The notes under the pieces are model-generated. The model saw only the letters and a list, made by a program, of their open reading frames with translations, was not told the DNA's origin and searched no databases. From assembly GCF_000340215.1 (NCBI RefSeq), contig NW_006921532.1, forward strand, positions 8,623,409 to 8,687,408: a stretch of 64,000 nt of DNA, read 5' to 3'. The position numbers and the translations under genes are program-made. Shown in pieces: positions 21,607-33,800 of this stretch (position 1 is the stretch's first letter; each line of letters starts with the position of its first letter). This stretch comes from Pseudocercospora fijiensis CIRAD86. Its lineage: Eukaryota > Ascomycota > Dothideomycetes > Mycosphaerellales > Mycosphaerellaceae.

Positions 21607-23024
21607 GCCTTCTATACGGCGGCTCTCTCCTACTAACGGAACCGAGCTACTATACCTAACGAATCTAAGCTCGTTTTTAGTCTTAATCTATCCTCTTTCG
21701 GTATAAGACACTCGATAAGCAAATGCTTAGGCCGAGTCTAACTACGAAACCTAAGACTAACTAACAGCTCTATTAACTAATCCTAATCCTCGAACTCCTT
21801 CCGCTTCTTAGTAAAAACCTTAAAGAGCGCTCGAGCTTCTTCGGGTACCTACGGAGTAGTCGAGATAAAGCCGTATCGCTAAAATAGGTAATCCTTCGGA
21901 GGCTTATATAGAGATTTAGAGAATTCTAACGCTAACCTATCCTACTAGTAGCTTAGATTCCGGATATAAGCCCTTTCTACCTTAGTAAAGATTTTATATA
22001 GTAGTAGCACTCTGCCTTCGAGAAACGCTTTCTATTTAACTATTAGTATCTGCCGGCTACGAACGCCGGCTATATATGCCGAGTATAGAATAATTACCTA
22101 TACCCCTTCCTCCTATAGTAACACTTCTGCCGTCCCTAGATACCTAGCCCCGATCGCATTAATCGTAAGCCACTTTGCCTTTATAGACGTAAAGGCTTCG
22201 CTCTAATACTAATAAAGAAACTTCTACTCTATATCGAGGATATAAAGACGACTAGTCTCGATTCTAATCCTTACTAGCTTTTCGTAGTAGCTTTAACTAT
22301 AATTTTCTAGATTAATAGGACTTATACCTTAGCCCTTTACTAGTATCTCGTCTCTTTAACTGTGCTCGATCTACTCCTAGCGCTTATCGTCTATAGCGTT
22401 AGGCCCTAAGACTATACCTATTACTAGATCGACGTATAGTATCTCCTCGCTTTTTTCAGTTCCTTTATTCGTAGTATTAAGCTCTATCGCGGCATCCTAA
22501 ACTCTAGCATTGTTGTTCTCGGCTATCTAAATATCTCCGTTACTATCGGTCGTATCGATAGAGGTAGCGGCTATAGGTCTGAATGCTATTAGTTAACGTG
22601 TTAAAGAAAAATATGCCGGCTATAGCTACCGGCTACGGCTGCCGGCTACGGCTGCCGGCTATAGCTACTAGCTACGGCCGCTAGCTAGATTGACTTACGC
22701 TGCTAGAACTTTACGCTCGAAAACTAGCCGCAATTCTTTCCTTCTCTTAGCCTTCTCTTAGGTTGTCTTCTTATTCTAACCTTCACTTTTTTCTATAGGC
22801 GCTAGCTATCGATAGAATGCCTTATTCCGCGCCTTTCTTCTCTTATCCTTAGCTCTTTTATCCTTATCTATCTTGTCCTTTCTCTCGCGGTCTCGTACGG
22901 AATTCTTCTTCGTAGAGTACTCCTCTTTAGTCTTACGCTTTTTAGTTAGACGCTTAGGTAAAACAAACTCGCGGTCTTTAGTTCTATCTTCTATTTAGCG
23001 CGCGGCGCGCTTCTCTCTTACTAT
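21607..23024 (-). pseudogene. Unknown three-exon gene in hAT-2
   Basis: Not recognised. The proposed start is ATA at 23022-23024 (ATG before RIP), giving a strongly basic N-terminus rich in Lys/Arg/Asp/Glu (RLTKKRKTKEEY, later RERKDKIDKDKRAKDKRRKA). Intron 22579-22698 (GTAAGT...TTAACTAAT...ATTCAG, LAA/PIAATS) and intron 22032-22097 (GTAATT...TACTAAT...AAATAG, EEGV./KAFLEG) both keep the frame and both carry GCCGGC motifs. Later exons read RIETSRLYILDIE.KF, then DRLALEFSKSLYKPPKDYLF and PEEARALFKVFTKKRKEFE. Many stops are TAG where Trp or Gln fits. The basic start suggests nuclear localisation or nucleic-acid binding (inference). It lies upstream of the transposase on the same strand. Confidence 0.55.
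22615..22690. repeat. GCCGGC repeat in intron of unknown gene
   Basis: Six units of GCCGGCTATAGCT / GCCGGCTACGGCT type inside predicted intron 22579-22698. Confidence 0.75.
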
Positions 23025-23160
23025 TATAAGGGAAAGGGGCGGGGGCGTAGCGTATAGTAGTTATTATCGGTATAGGTATAGAGGAAGAAGTTAAAAGTAT
23101 AAGAATATCGCGAAGCCCTAATTATTGCCGCCTACGTAACGTTATATAGGTAAGCTTTCG

Positions 23161-23480
23161 CAACTACGGCAACTACGCCCCGGCAATAGCAACTACGCCC
23201 TAGCAACGGCAACTACGCCCTAGCAACGGTAACTACGCCCTAGTAACGGTAATAAAGCGTAGTAAATACAACCTAGTAACTATTATAGCCGGCAATCGTA
23301 GCCGGCAGTCGAATAAGAGTGTCCTTATAGCAAAACTACGCCCTAGCAACGGCAACTACGCCCTAGCAACGGCAACTACGCCCTAGCAACGGCAAAAGAG
23401 CGTAGTAAATATAACAGAGTTACTATTATAGCCGGCAATCGTAGCCGGCAGTCGAATAAGAGTGTCCTTATAGTAAAACT
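23161..23480. repeat. 20-bp minisatellite in higher-order array, hAT-2 right arm
   Basis: The unit aactacgccctagcaacggc occurs about 4.5 times at 23161-23250 and three times at 23335-23393. Each block is followed by a shared ~85-bp segment containing two GCCGGC motifs and gaataagagtgtccttatag, giving a period near 142 bp. Its subterminal position fits a transposase-binding array (inference). Confidence 0.85.
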
Positions 23481-23594
23481 AATACAGTCTCTAGTTCAAA
23501 CTAGGAATCTATATAGTTCGAAAAAACCAAACCGGAACTAGGGAGCTAGTTCGCCGCTAAGAAACCAAACTATATACGTTTGGTGGTTCGGAAA

Positions 23595-23614
23595 CCGAAC
23601 CACTACGGGGTCTA
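23595..23614 (-). repeat. hAT-2 right TIR
   Basis: Exact reverse complement of 7061-7080, followed by the TSD copy GTTATAGG. Confidence 0.95.
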
Positions 23615-23622
23615 GTTATAGG

Positions 23623-26600
23623 AGGTCGACCTATCTGTTAGAGTCCTTATTAATATAGCTTCGTAAGTATTGCTATAGCGTAGCATTCTACCTTTCGGTC
23701 TAAGTATCTATTTATAGATAGAATGCTATAGATAGGCGATGCTTAAGTCTTAGCTGTAGGCAAATCTTACTCTAATAGTAAGATATAAATGTCGAGCCTC
23801 GATCGGAGACTATCCCTTTAGGGGTCCCCTAATAGCTATAGAAGATGTTGTTTTATAGCGACTTAGCTAGGTTAATAGCCGTCTAATCCTTTCGGGTAGG
23901 AATGTAACGAGCGCCCTTAGTAAACCGGTCTACGACAACTAGGATAGCATTATATATATCCTTACTACCCCTACGCTTAGTAGGCGGAAGGCCTATAATA
24001 AAATCTATTATAAGCTTAGCAAATAGCTTCTTTAGAATAGGGAGTAAAGATAACTCGCTAAATAGTAAGTATTTCGGTACTTTAACTCGTTAATATACGG
24101 TATACGTGTTTACGTAGTCCTTTATATCCCGCTTACTATTTAGCTAGTAGTATATACGCGATAGTAGCTCGTACGACCTCTCTATACTATAGTAACCGGC
24201 AAGCTTACTATTATAGTGTCGCTTAAGAAGCTCTTATCGTATCGAATACTCGGTAGGGACATACAATCTGCCCTTATAGCGCAAATAGCTATCGGTATTA
24301 ATCGACTAATTCTTGCTAGATCTAGTCTTGCGGCTACTTCTAAGCTAATCTATACGAGTAGCAGCAAAAGCGTCCCTTTGCTAAGCGCGCAACAGTTCGT
24401 TTATAAAGGCTTAACTATCTCCTTATACAAGTTCGCTTAATAGTACCCTCGCTATCGTACGTAGTACGTACTATATATATCTAGTAGTACTAGTAGCCGG
24501 ATCAACTATAGTAGTACTTTAATCGCTATCGCTATATATAGCGATATCGACTAGGGAGTTATCGTAACCCTTCCTATTAATATTATTAAGCTTAATACGC
24601 ACTATTAATATAGCAAGAGCATTAATATACTTCAAGCCGTCGCGGAGTCCGGTAAGCCGCTTATCCTACGCTTGCCTTACTACGAGGTCTATAGCAATCT
24701 TGTACTATAGGGTTAGAAACAATAAATTGATGGATTGGGTTTTGCTATCGTAATTAGGTCGCCTCGATAGGCTATTAGTAGGGTTACTTATACCTAGCCG
24801 ATATAATATATTAAAATCAAACCTAGCGAGGTAGACGGCCTATCTAGCCTATCGACCTATAACCCTAGTAACCTTAGTAATGCTACGAAGGTTGTTATAG
24901 TCCGTATAGACCTAAATAGGGTACTAAGCACCGTCGAGATAGTAGCGCTAGTATTTAAAGGCTTCTACGATTGCTAAGAGCTCTTACTCGTAGGTCTCGT
25001 ACCGACGTTCTATATCGATTATCTTCCGTAAAAAGAAGGCAATTAGGTGCTAGTAGTAGTTACTGTCTAACTACTAAGACATTATAGCTAATATAGCGAA
25101 CTATAAAGCGTTAGTCTTAATACGGATTAGTTTACTTAGTACGAAGTAGTATAATAAGGGGACTTTAGTAAAGCGCTACTTTAAACCGTTAAAAGCGGCT
25201 TATGCTCTATTAGTCTATTTGAACTCTCTAGTTAGGTTAGCCTTAGTTTTAGTAAGCTTAGTTAGTAGCATTATATGCCTCGAATAGCCCTTAATAAACC
25301 GGCGGTAGAAGTTAGCAAAACCGAGGAATAATTAAAGCTCCTTAATAGACGTAGGAATAGGCTATTTAGTAATTGTTTTAATCCGGTTAGGATTAGCCTT
25401 AATACCCTCGGTTAATACGAGGAAGCTAAGGAAGGGCACCTCTTTAGCAGCGAAGGTGCATTTAGAGGGTTTGTAGTATAAGCTATAGGCTTGCAGGCGG
25501 TCGAGTACCTTACGTATAGCAGCCTAATATTCCGCAATGTTAGGTAAGTGTATATAGACTAGGATATCGTCTAGATAGACTACGCAGAGGTAGTCTAATA
25601 GGCCTAATAGGGCCCGGTTAATATAGGACTAGAATATTGTAGGGGCATTAGCTAGGCCGAATAGTATAACTAAGTACTTAAAATAGCTATAGCGAGTGCG
25701 GAAGGCCGTCTTCTATTTATTACCCTTACGAATACGAATGCGGTAATAGGCGTCCTTAATGTCTAATATAGTATAGAAGTAGGCGCTAAAAAGGCGATCG
25801 AGGGTCTTATTAATAAGCGGAAGTAGATAGCGGTCCTTAATAGTAATAGCATTAAGCCCTCTATAATTAATATATAAACGTAGGCTACTATCCTTCTTAG
25901 GAACAAACAGGGTTAGTACACTAGTAGGGCTATTGCTATACTAAATTCGACTATTAGCTAGGTTCTTATCTAGGTACTTACGTAGCATAGCAAGCTCTCG
26001 TTTACTAAGGTTGTAGAGGGGCCTAAAAGGAACCTCTTTACTCTCTATAATATTAATCTTATAATCCGTCTCTTTAAATATAGGCAATGTCGATACTAGG
26101 TAGTGTTTAAACACATTAATATAAGTCTCTCGAATAGGCTCTAGTATACGAGCAAGCTAATTAGGGTCTATGCTATTAGGGGGCACAGGTTCTTCGTTAT
26201 TACTACCGAGTAGGTCGGTAGTCGGGTTAGCTAAGGCGGAGGCTAGTATTAGGTTGCTAATAAATAGGACCCTAATATCGTTAGGGCACTCGCTAGCATT
26301 AATGTGTTTAATATCCTCTTTCCTAGCGATCCTAAATCGCTACTATTAGCTGCCTAGGTCTATAGCTACGGCGTAGTGCTTAAGAACAGGGTTGCCGAAA
26401 ATAATAGTAGCTCCCCTATATAGGTTGTCTATATCTACGGCGTAGGCAGTAAAGTCTAGTAGACGTTTATTTCCGAGGTCGTCCTTTAGAACTATAGGAA
26501 TATAGTAGGCCCTATAGGTTAAGTGCCGAGCGTTATTAAACTAAGCAAGGGTTAGTAGGTTAGTCCTAGGCAATTGTCGAAGGTCTAATTGCTTAGCTAG

Positions 26601-26745
26601 GCGATAGCTAATAAGGGCACTAACTGAATTTCCTAGGTCTAGTATAACCTTAGTTTTATAGTTAGCTCTATACGTGTCCTATATAAGACAGGTACATATA
26701 ATAGCTAGTATAATATTAATAGTTTTACGCCGTACGAGGCTAACA
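23623..26745 (-). pseudogene. Chr-2 pol (IN core, RNase H, RT, PR)
   Basis: Minus-strand continuation of Chr-2 pol after hAT-2. The integrase core near 23790-23830 keeps VSDRGS, where Chr-1 and Chr-3 have VSN. The zinc-finger region lies near 24150-24280, RNase H near 24740-25200, RT near 25260-26150 and protease near 26590-26680 (LDLGNSVSALIS). The polymerase motif at 25566-25577 is still YLDD. RIP stops remain frequent. Colinear with Chr-3 10606-13735. Confidence 0.9.
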
Positions 26746-28369
26746 GTTAGTGCGGCGCTTACTCTTTTTTCGAAGGTTAGCCTATAGGGGTAGCGTTAGC
26801 CGCTAAGAGGTGCTTTCGATGCTTAGCGGTAGCACGGTCGATTCGGGCCTAGTCCTTAGGTTTGTCGCATTAGCCTAGTAGATAGCTAGTACTATTACAA
26901 TTAAAGCACTTCAATCCGTTTAGGGGATTGCTATAGCTACTATTACTGCTATTATTAGTTAAGCAATTAGCATTGTAGGGATACGAGCCCCTTCTACGGC
27001 CCCTATTACGGCCTCCTCTATATAGCCGTCGGCTACGGCCTCTTCTATAGTCGTTGTTACTGTTCCTATTGTTAGTATTATTGTTCTAGTAGGAGCCTTG
27101 GTTTCTACTACGGCTATAGTTGCTAGCGGCTAGTCGTATCTTAGATTCTAACCGTTACTAAAGCTAGACTATACGCTCTACAGTTTCGACTTCTACTATA
27201 AATTAAATACGTATAAGATTGGCCTATTTAAACACACGGCAGCGGTCTAATTCAAGGACTAGTTCCTATCTTAGTTTAGGTCGTATCTTAGATATCTAGA
27301 TAGAGTCGGTTTTAGGTAGCAAATCGTCCTTAAGGGTCTTTAGATAGGCCTCGAAGGATCGAGAGGTTTAGTCGGCCTTTTGTTTAGTACGTAGGTATTA
27401 GTCTTAGGCGTATTATTGCCTTAGTATAGGGTTTCTAAGGGTGTCTAGCATAATAGTCTTATAGGTTTTCTACTAAATAGCGGTCTAATCGTTAAGGGAG
27501 TCGAAATAGTTATCCTACGTACGCTTTAGGTCGCTATTAATATACTGTATAGCATAGACAACTAAGGAATAGTTATCTAGCAGCGCTCTCGGTATATTGC
27601 GCTAGTTAAGCTTATAGTTACGAATATAGTTATTGTATTGCTTCTAACTAGAGCTATTAAACACGGTGCAGTCCTTAAGTTTAGTATCCTTCTTCTAGAC
27701 TAGGACTAATAGTAAGGAAGGCCCTACTATTGGCTTAGTATTAGTTGTTAGGGCCTCCTAAAGGCGGCGGATTTTAAGGAGGTTATCCTTTAGCTATTAT
27801 TCTTAACGTAGAGTAGCGAGCCTGTTTTAGGTAGCCTCTTAAAGTCTCCCTAATAGTTAAGGGCTAAAGGCTAGTTAGCTATATCGTCGATTAATAATAT
27901 TGTTAAGAATGTCGTTAATAGGCAATTCCGGATCGTTACCTAGAATTGTAGGTTCTTCTTTAGTAGGCTCTCCGGTAGGCTCTTTAGTAGGAGGCACTTT
28001 AGTAGGTGCTCTAGTAGGCACTTTAGTAGGCACTATGCTACTAGCGTTATCGTTGCTAGCGCTGCTAGCGGCGCCGCGATTGTTATTTCGTAATAAGCCG
28101 GCTATTATAATAAGGGGTAGCACTAATAATATATTATAGCCCCTTATAGTACGGATATAGCGGAATTAGCGAGTATCGGTCTAATATACTTAACTTAGTA
28201 TAATAGGCCGTATAGAAGGCCTTGCTTAATAATTAGTACGGTTGTTTTAATAGAGTAGTACGTATAGGTCCCGTTCTTCGGGCGCAATATAGTTAAATCG
28301 ATAGTTTCCGTAGCTATACCGCTAAAGGCTTAAAATAAGGACTATCTAGCTACTGCCCTTAAAGGGTAG
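26746..28369 (-). pseudogene. Chr-2 gag
   Basis: Colinear with Chr-3 gag. The zinc knuckle near 26865-26915 reads CFNCNSTSYLLG.CDK, keeping the last Cys but losing Gln to a stop. The Lys/Pro/Thr-rich N-terminal segment is at 27875-28123. Confidence 0.8.
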
Positions 28370-28380
28370 ATCGAATACTG
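28370..28380 (-). promoter_or_regulatory. Putative self-priming primer-binding site, Chr-2
   Basis: Minus-strand cagtattcgat next to the 5' LTR. It pairs with the LTR 11-mer at 28430-28440, apart from one position explained by RIP (CTG to CTA). Confidence 0.7.
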
Positions 28381-28578
28381 TATAAGAAGGGTTATGTTAG
28401 CAGGTAGATAGGGTAGCGGTAAATTAGTATAGTATTCGATAGAGATCTAAGAGAAGAGGGAGGAAGGCAGGCAAGTTAGTCTAACGCTAAGCGCTAAGCC
28501 CTATCTAAGGCACTAAGACCCTAGCTTCACTCGAGCCTAGTTATATACTAATTACGTATAACCTCTTTAGTCCTAATA
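28381..28578 (-). repeat. Chr-2 5' LTR (198 bp)
   Basis: Minus-strand 5' LTR next to gag; the TSD TAATA follows at 28579-28583. Confidence 0.92.
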
Positions 28579-29886
28579 TAATAGCACTAGTAGCCGGAAC
28601 TACTGCAACCTCTTCTATAGTGCTATCGCTATATAGACTATTACTATAAATAGCAATGTCCTTAATCGAGTTATTATAGCTCGAGCGATCTACGTCCTTT
28701 CTTTTAATATACACTAGAAGAACGACAACTCCGCTATAGTATTCGTTACCGCCGCGGGGTCCGGGAGTCCGCTTATCCTACGCTTGCTTATTAACAATAT
28801 AGGCTATAGCAATCTTATACTATAGGGTTAGAAACAATAAATTAATGTACTAAGTCTCGCTATCGTAATCAGGTCGCCTCGATAGGCTATTAGTAGGGTT
28901 GCTTACGCCTAGCCGATATAATATATTAAAATCGAACCTAGCGAGGTAGACGGCCTATCTAGCCTATCGACCTATAACCCTAGTAACCTTCGTAATTCTA
29001 CGGAGGTTGTTATAGTCCGTATAGACCTGAATTGTATGCTAAGCACTATCGAGATAGTAGCGCTAATACTTAAAGGCTTCTACAATTGCTAAGAGCTCTT
29101 ACTCGTAGGTCTCGTATCGACGCTCTATATCGATTATCTTCCGTAAAAAGAAGGCAATTAGGTGCTAGTAATTGTCCTTATCTAATTGCTATAATATAAT
29201 AGCCGATATAGCGAACTGTAAAGCGTTAGTCTTAATACGGATCTGCTTGCTTAGTATAAAATAGTATAATAAGGGGACTTTAGTAAAGCGTTGCTTTAGA
29301 CTGTTAAAAGCGGCTTGTATTTTGTTAGTCTATTTAAACTCTCTAGACGGGTTAGCCTTAGTTTTAGTAAGCTTAGTTAGTAGCATTACATGCCTCGAAT
29401 AACTCTTAATAAACCGACGGTAGAAGTTAGTAAAACCTAGGAATAATTGAAGCTCCTTAATAGACGTAGGAATAGGCTATTTAGTAATTGTTTTAATCCG
29501 GTTAGGATTAGCCTTAACACCCTCGGTTAATACGAGGAAGCTAAGGAATAACACCTCTTTAGTAGCAAAGGTGCATTTAGAAGGTTTGCAATATAGTCTA
29601 TAGGCTCGTAGGCGGTCGAGGACCTTACGTACTATAGTCTAGTATTCTATAATATTAGGTAAATGTATATAAACTAGGATATTATCTAGGTAAACTATAT
29701 AGAGATAGTCTAATAGGCCCGAAAGGGCCCGATTAATATAGGACTAGAATGTTGTAGGGGCATTAGCTAAGCCGAATAGTATAACTAAGTACTCGAAATA
29801 GCTATAGCGAGTATAGAAGGCCGTCTTCTATTCGTCGCTCTTACGAATGCAGATACGATAGTATATATCCTTAATGTCTAGTATAG
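28579..29886 (-). pseudogene. Chr-1 pol continued (RNase H and RT part)
   Basis: Resumes Chr-1 after Chr-2; the first five bases are the TSD copy. It contains RNase H and most of RT on the minus strand, with the polymerase motif at 29681-29692 as YLDN. It stops abruptly in the RT at 29886 where Gy-4A begins; the remaining RT, protease and gag are not in the window. Confidence 0.88.
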
Positions 29887-30292
29887 TAAAGGACGGAAAC
29901 TAATACTACTACTACTACTTATAGCAATAGTATAGGCTACCGAGGGTAATATAACCTATAGTAATATAGGCAGCTATATTTAGCAAGATAGGATAACGAG
30001 ACTGTCGCTTAGGCTAATAACTAGAGCCCTGCAATATAGGCATTGTAGAAGTATAACATAAACAATATGCTATACGAGGTTGATAATCTATCTACTCTAT
30101 AGAAGGAGGCCTCTTATATAGGCTTAAAACTAGCCTATAGGTATAGGGCCGGTTACTAGCTAATATCCCTCCCTTTCTTCGTATCTAACTAGATACGCTT
30201 TATATTGCGCGCTTAAAACAAACATGTATGCATCCTTAGCGCTATTAGCTAAGGCTATTTTTAGAACTCCGTAATAATACCCCCGGGGTAGT
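29887..30292 (-). repeat. Gy-4A 3' LTR, distal part
   Basis: Begins taaaggacggaaac exactly as at 54750. It is colinear with 54750-55161 (shared ...accgagggtaatataacctatag...) until Gy-5 interrupts it at 30292. The remainder is 43587 to about 43609. Confidence 0.82.
30272..30292. repeat. GC-core palindrome in Gy-4A LTR, split by Gy-5
   Basis: TAATAATACCCCCGGGGTAGT, then Gy-5, then ATTA at 43587-43590. The Gy-5 TSD GTAGT lies inside the palindrome. Confidence 0.85.
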
Positions 30293-30414
30293 TGTTACGA
30301 AGGCAGGCATAGGTATAGGCTAGGTAGGAGGCCCTAGCCTCCTATAGTATATACTTCTCTAAGCCTAGATAGACTTAGAATAATTATCTACTTTATAATA
30401 TACGATATATAACA
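30293..30414 (+). repeat. Gy-5 5' LTR (122 bp)
   Basis: Contains the self-complementary stretch taggaggccctagcctccta. The paired 3' copy differs by only a few transitions. Confidence 0.93.
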
Positions 30415-30417
30415 AAA

Positions 30418-30436
30418 TGGTAGCTTCGCTTCGAGC
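30418..30436 (+). promoter_or_regulatory. Gy-5 primer-binding site
   Basis: TGGTAGCTTCGCTTCGAGC begins with TGG, complementary to a tRNA 3' CCA end. The chromoviruses here use a different, apparently self-priming layout. Confidence 0.65.
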
Positions 30437-30890
30437 ACTAGCGTAAAATACGTACTAACCGTCTCTAAACGGACTATCCGAACTACGGTTTACTATTCCC
30501 CTCTCTAAGGCGAAAGTCTTCTACGCTAAAGGAGAGTCCTAACGAACTACTCTAATACTACTTTCCGTACTATTAAACGCCGTAGCTATACTATAAGAAA
30601 GAGGCTATAATTTAGCACGAAAACATACGAGACCTACTAGCGAATCGGTACGGAAATTAACGATAGACCTAGCCTAGCGCCTCGGCGCGCTTTACGCTCC
30701 CTCTATTAATACCCTTACTTGCTAAGGGTAGGAACGACATTTCGGGTTAGTAGGAGCTAGGCACCTAACCCTCCTAACTTCCCTTTTAGGGTATAAGGAT
30801 ATAGAAGGTTCCGATTACTCTTACGGTAGCTACTACGTCTATACCTACGGTTAATATTAAGATAGTACCCTATTCCGTCTTTTAGCGAAC
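30420..30890 (+). other. Gy-5 5' leader
   Basis: Between the primer-binding site and the first followable gag frame. No separate gene seen. Confidence 0.5.
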
Positions 30891-33800
30891 AATATCTACG
30901 TCTTAATATAGGAGCTTATAGCATTAAAGGACTAGGAATCTCCGAACGATCCGCCGCCTATAGCCTAGGAGGATTGTATTCTTCCCGAATTAAAGGAAGA
31001 TAGATACTACCTAGTTTATATAGTATATATACTACTAGCCTTCTTAAAACTAAGGCAGTGTCTAAACAAGCTGTTCGAGAAGGATCTTAGGTATAGAGTT
31101 ATCGCTATTACCGAGTAGTGCGAGGATCCGGAGGAGGCTAAACCTCTACGTCGCCTAAGGTTATAGTCCCGTATTCTAGATATAGACAAAGACGCGACTT
31201 CTAAACCTTAGATACGCGCTAAGATTATTAGTTCGTAGGTTAACGACAACTCCCTATCGCTTTCCGCTATACGATAAGTATATCGTCTAACTTCGCACTA
31301 GTCGGATAGCCTATACTTCGCTTAGTAGCTAGCAGAACACCTTAAGTCTACTAACGAGAATCCGGCCGTAGGCGAGAATTAGCTACGTCGCCGCAAGGTT
31401 TATATCCCTCTACGACTAGAGAAGTAGGGCGTCTGTCGCTTAATTAAGGACGAGAACTTAGGCTAAGCTAAGCCTAATAGACGTAGGGAGTCTTTTAAAA
31501 TCAACCCGCTAATAGGTAACGTTTTTAAGAATTTCGGTGCCTTTCGTAAAGACGACCTGCCTCCTAAGCCTCGCGAGAGCTTATTAATCTCGGTATCTAG
31601 CAGTTCGATACTTAGCTTACTACCGGATTCCTAGCTAGAAGGAGAAGATATATCGGGTAAGTAGGCTCTAGGATCTATAGTACCGGCGAACGGTATAGCC
31701 GGCGCTAAATAGCGAGATAAAATTAGACAAATAAAGTCCTAGGTAGCTTAGTAGCTAGCCGAGCAACGCACTAAGGCAGATAATAATCGAGCTACGGATC
31801 GTATACGTCTATAGAGGGTACTAGACGAGTAGCGCGAGGCTTACGAGATCGAGATATAGGCCTAAATCTAACAAGCGTTTAACGAAGGCCGTAAGGAGGC
31901 TATAAGAGCTAAGAACAAAAGCAGAGATAAGGGTATAGAAGCTAGTAGAGTACTACCTCCGACAGCCTTAGAATAGCGCTATACTATCGATACAAATAGC
32001 ATCCCTAAATTGTTCCTTACCGATAAACAGCGACGGCGAAGGAGGAATACTAAGTCTACTAGGCACTTTAACGACGAGGTTACCGCTAATAATAACGCTA
32101 CTACTAATACTAATGCTAATGCTAGGAATAATAGGAATAATAATACCTCCGCTAGTACTAACAACGACAATACTAGATACGATAAGCTAGAGGCATTAGT
32201 AGGAAAACTAGTAGAGGTAATATAGTCTAACAACGCCGCCTTAGCGGCCCTACGACCGAATAATAACTATTCTAGGCTACCGGGGCAGTAGCGATATAGA
32301 AATCTTTACGCGATACGTAGCCGAACTAGCTAAGGTACGACTAGAGCTAAGTAGCTAGCTAATTAGAATCGGAATACTCGAGCTAGTATCGTACTAGAGA
32401 TTAGCTCGGAACGCTACGCCTATAGAGGCCTTAGCGCTAAAGGCAATCCTAGGCCTACCTAAGATAGGGCCGGCTTTATAGACCCGAGGTTCGAGCCCGC
32501 CGACGTATATACTCTACTATACGCTAGTCCTCCTTATACTCTAGTTACGGACTTTAGCTAAGAGGTCGCGCCCTATAAGTTCAAGCCTAAGTAAGTTAGG
32601 TATTTTAATAAGGACCTTCCGGAGAGTAAGGGCAAAGGCCTAGTTGTATATATTAGTAATACGGCCTATTATCGAGACGTTTTTACTTTTATTACTCGCC
32701 TCGATATAGCTATTTAAGTAGGCGAGTATCTAGTAGCAACCCTACGTCTATTACTATATAGATGCCTTTAGGGCTCCGCCTTAGCTTAGTACCTTTATAG
32801 CCTTACTAACGATCGACGTACGCTCCTTTAAACTAGCCCGGGTATCGAGCGATAGAAGGAGGCCTTACGCGAGTAGTTCCGATTAGACCCCTTAGTCGCG
32901 GCGCGCGAATTAGAATCGGAACAATATCGCATTAAGGAAGTCGCGGCCTAAAAGAGCGTAAGCGAATTCGTTATTAACGTTATACGTTTAGCGTAGTAAA
33001 GCAGTACGGAGTTACTTATAGGGCAAATTAACTATACCTTCCGGAAGATCGTACTAGAGCTACGTAGCGATCTTAATACGCCTACGCTATTATAGACGTA
33101 TTAGACGCTTATCGATATAATATAAGCTTATTATACGATATAGGTAGAGTTATATCCTCTAGGTAGCACTACTGCCGGCTACTATAATAGTAAGTTAAAC
33201 CTTCGACGTAGCGATTCGGTATAGGGTAGGTTCGTAGACCCTAGGTTTGCGTCTAAGTCTCGTTTTAATACTAGACGCTCGTCTTTTCTTAGAAATAACA
33301 ATCCCTATAATCGGTAGCAACCTAATACATTCTAGTAACGCCGTTAGCCTAGATTATAGGTCTATAGCCGCTAGAGACTATAGGGCGTAAACGTAAGCGT
33401 AAACGAGAAAATAGTAGACGCCCGCGGTCTCCCGTAGTATCTGAATCCTTAGAGATAGTAGACGAATTTCGGAAATGTAAGAGGCTAAGGTATTCCCGTA
33501 AATTCCTAGGCTCGTAGTAAAGCTACGTTCTTCTACGATTTAGTAGACCTAGGGTAGGAGACTAACTATTAAGAACTAGAATACGACGATACTATCTAGG
33601 CCGAGGGTAGAGAGTAGGCCGAGGATTAGTATATAGCCGGCGAAGATATCGGCGGTATCGAGGTAGAAGAAAACCTAGCTCTTCCTACTATAAATCTATA
33701 GTTAACTCTAGTATACTACGCCTAGCCGTAGGTTCGTAGACCTAAGGTAAATGCCTAGCCTTAACGCGATAAGACGCGATCCGAAGGTCGGTAGACGCGT

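Larger units (their letters stand above)
7061..23614 (-). mobile_element. hAT-2: giant hAT DNA transposon carrying histone H3-like genes
   Basis: The termini are perfect 20-bp inverted repeats, TAGACCCCGTAGTGGTTCGG at 7061-7080 and its reverse complement at 23595-23614. An 8-bp TSD, GTTATAGG, lies at 7053-7060 and 23615-23622. Removing the element restores the Chr-2 integrase. The span is 16,554 bp; without Chr-3 it is about 9.2 kb (including a 583-bp gap), long for a hAT element. Cargo, mostly minus strand: an unknown multi-exon gene (21607-23024), the transposase (18454-21240), an H3-like fragment (17621-17870), an unknown frame (16640-17550), a complete H3-like gene (16121-16352 plus 8357-8809), and a plus-strand unknown ORF (7493-8283). 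TTGGTTT-type repeats near both ends could be transposase-binding sites (inference). Confidence 0.9.

Noticed and set aside
23161..23400. CRISPR-like array
   Set aside because: Adjacent 20-bp units without unique spacers in a eukaryotic transposon; a minisatellite.
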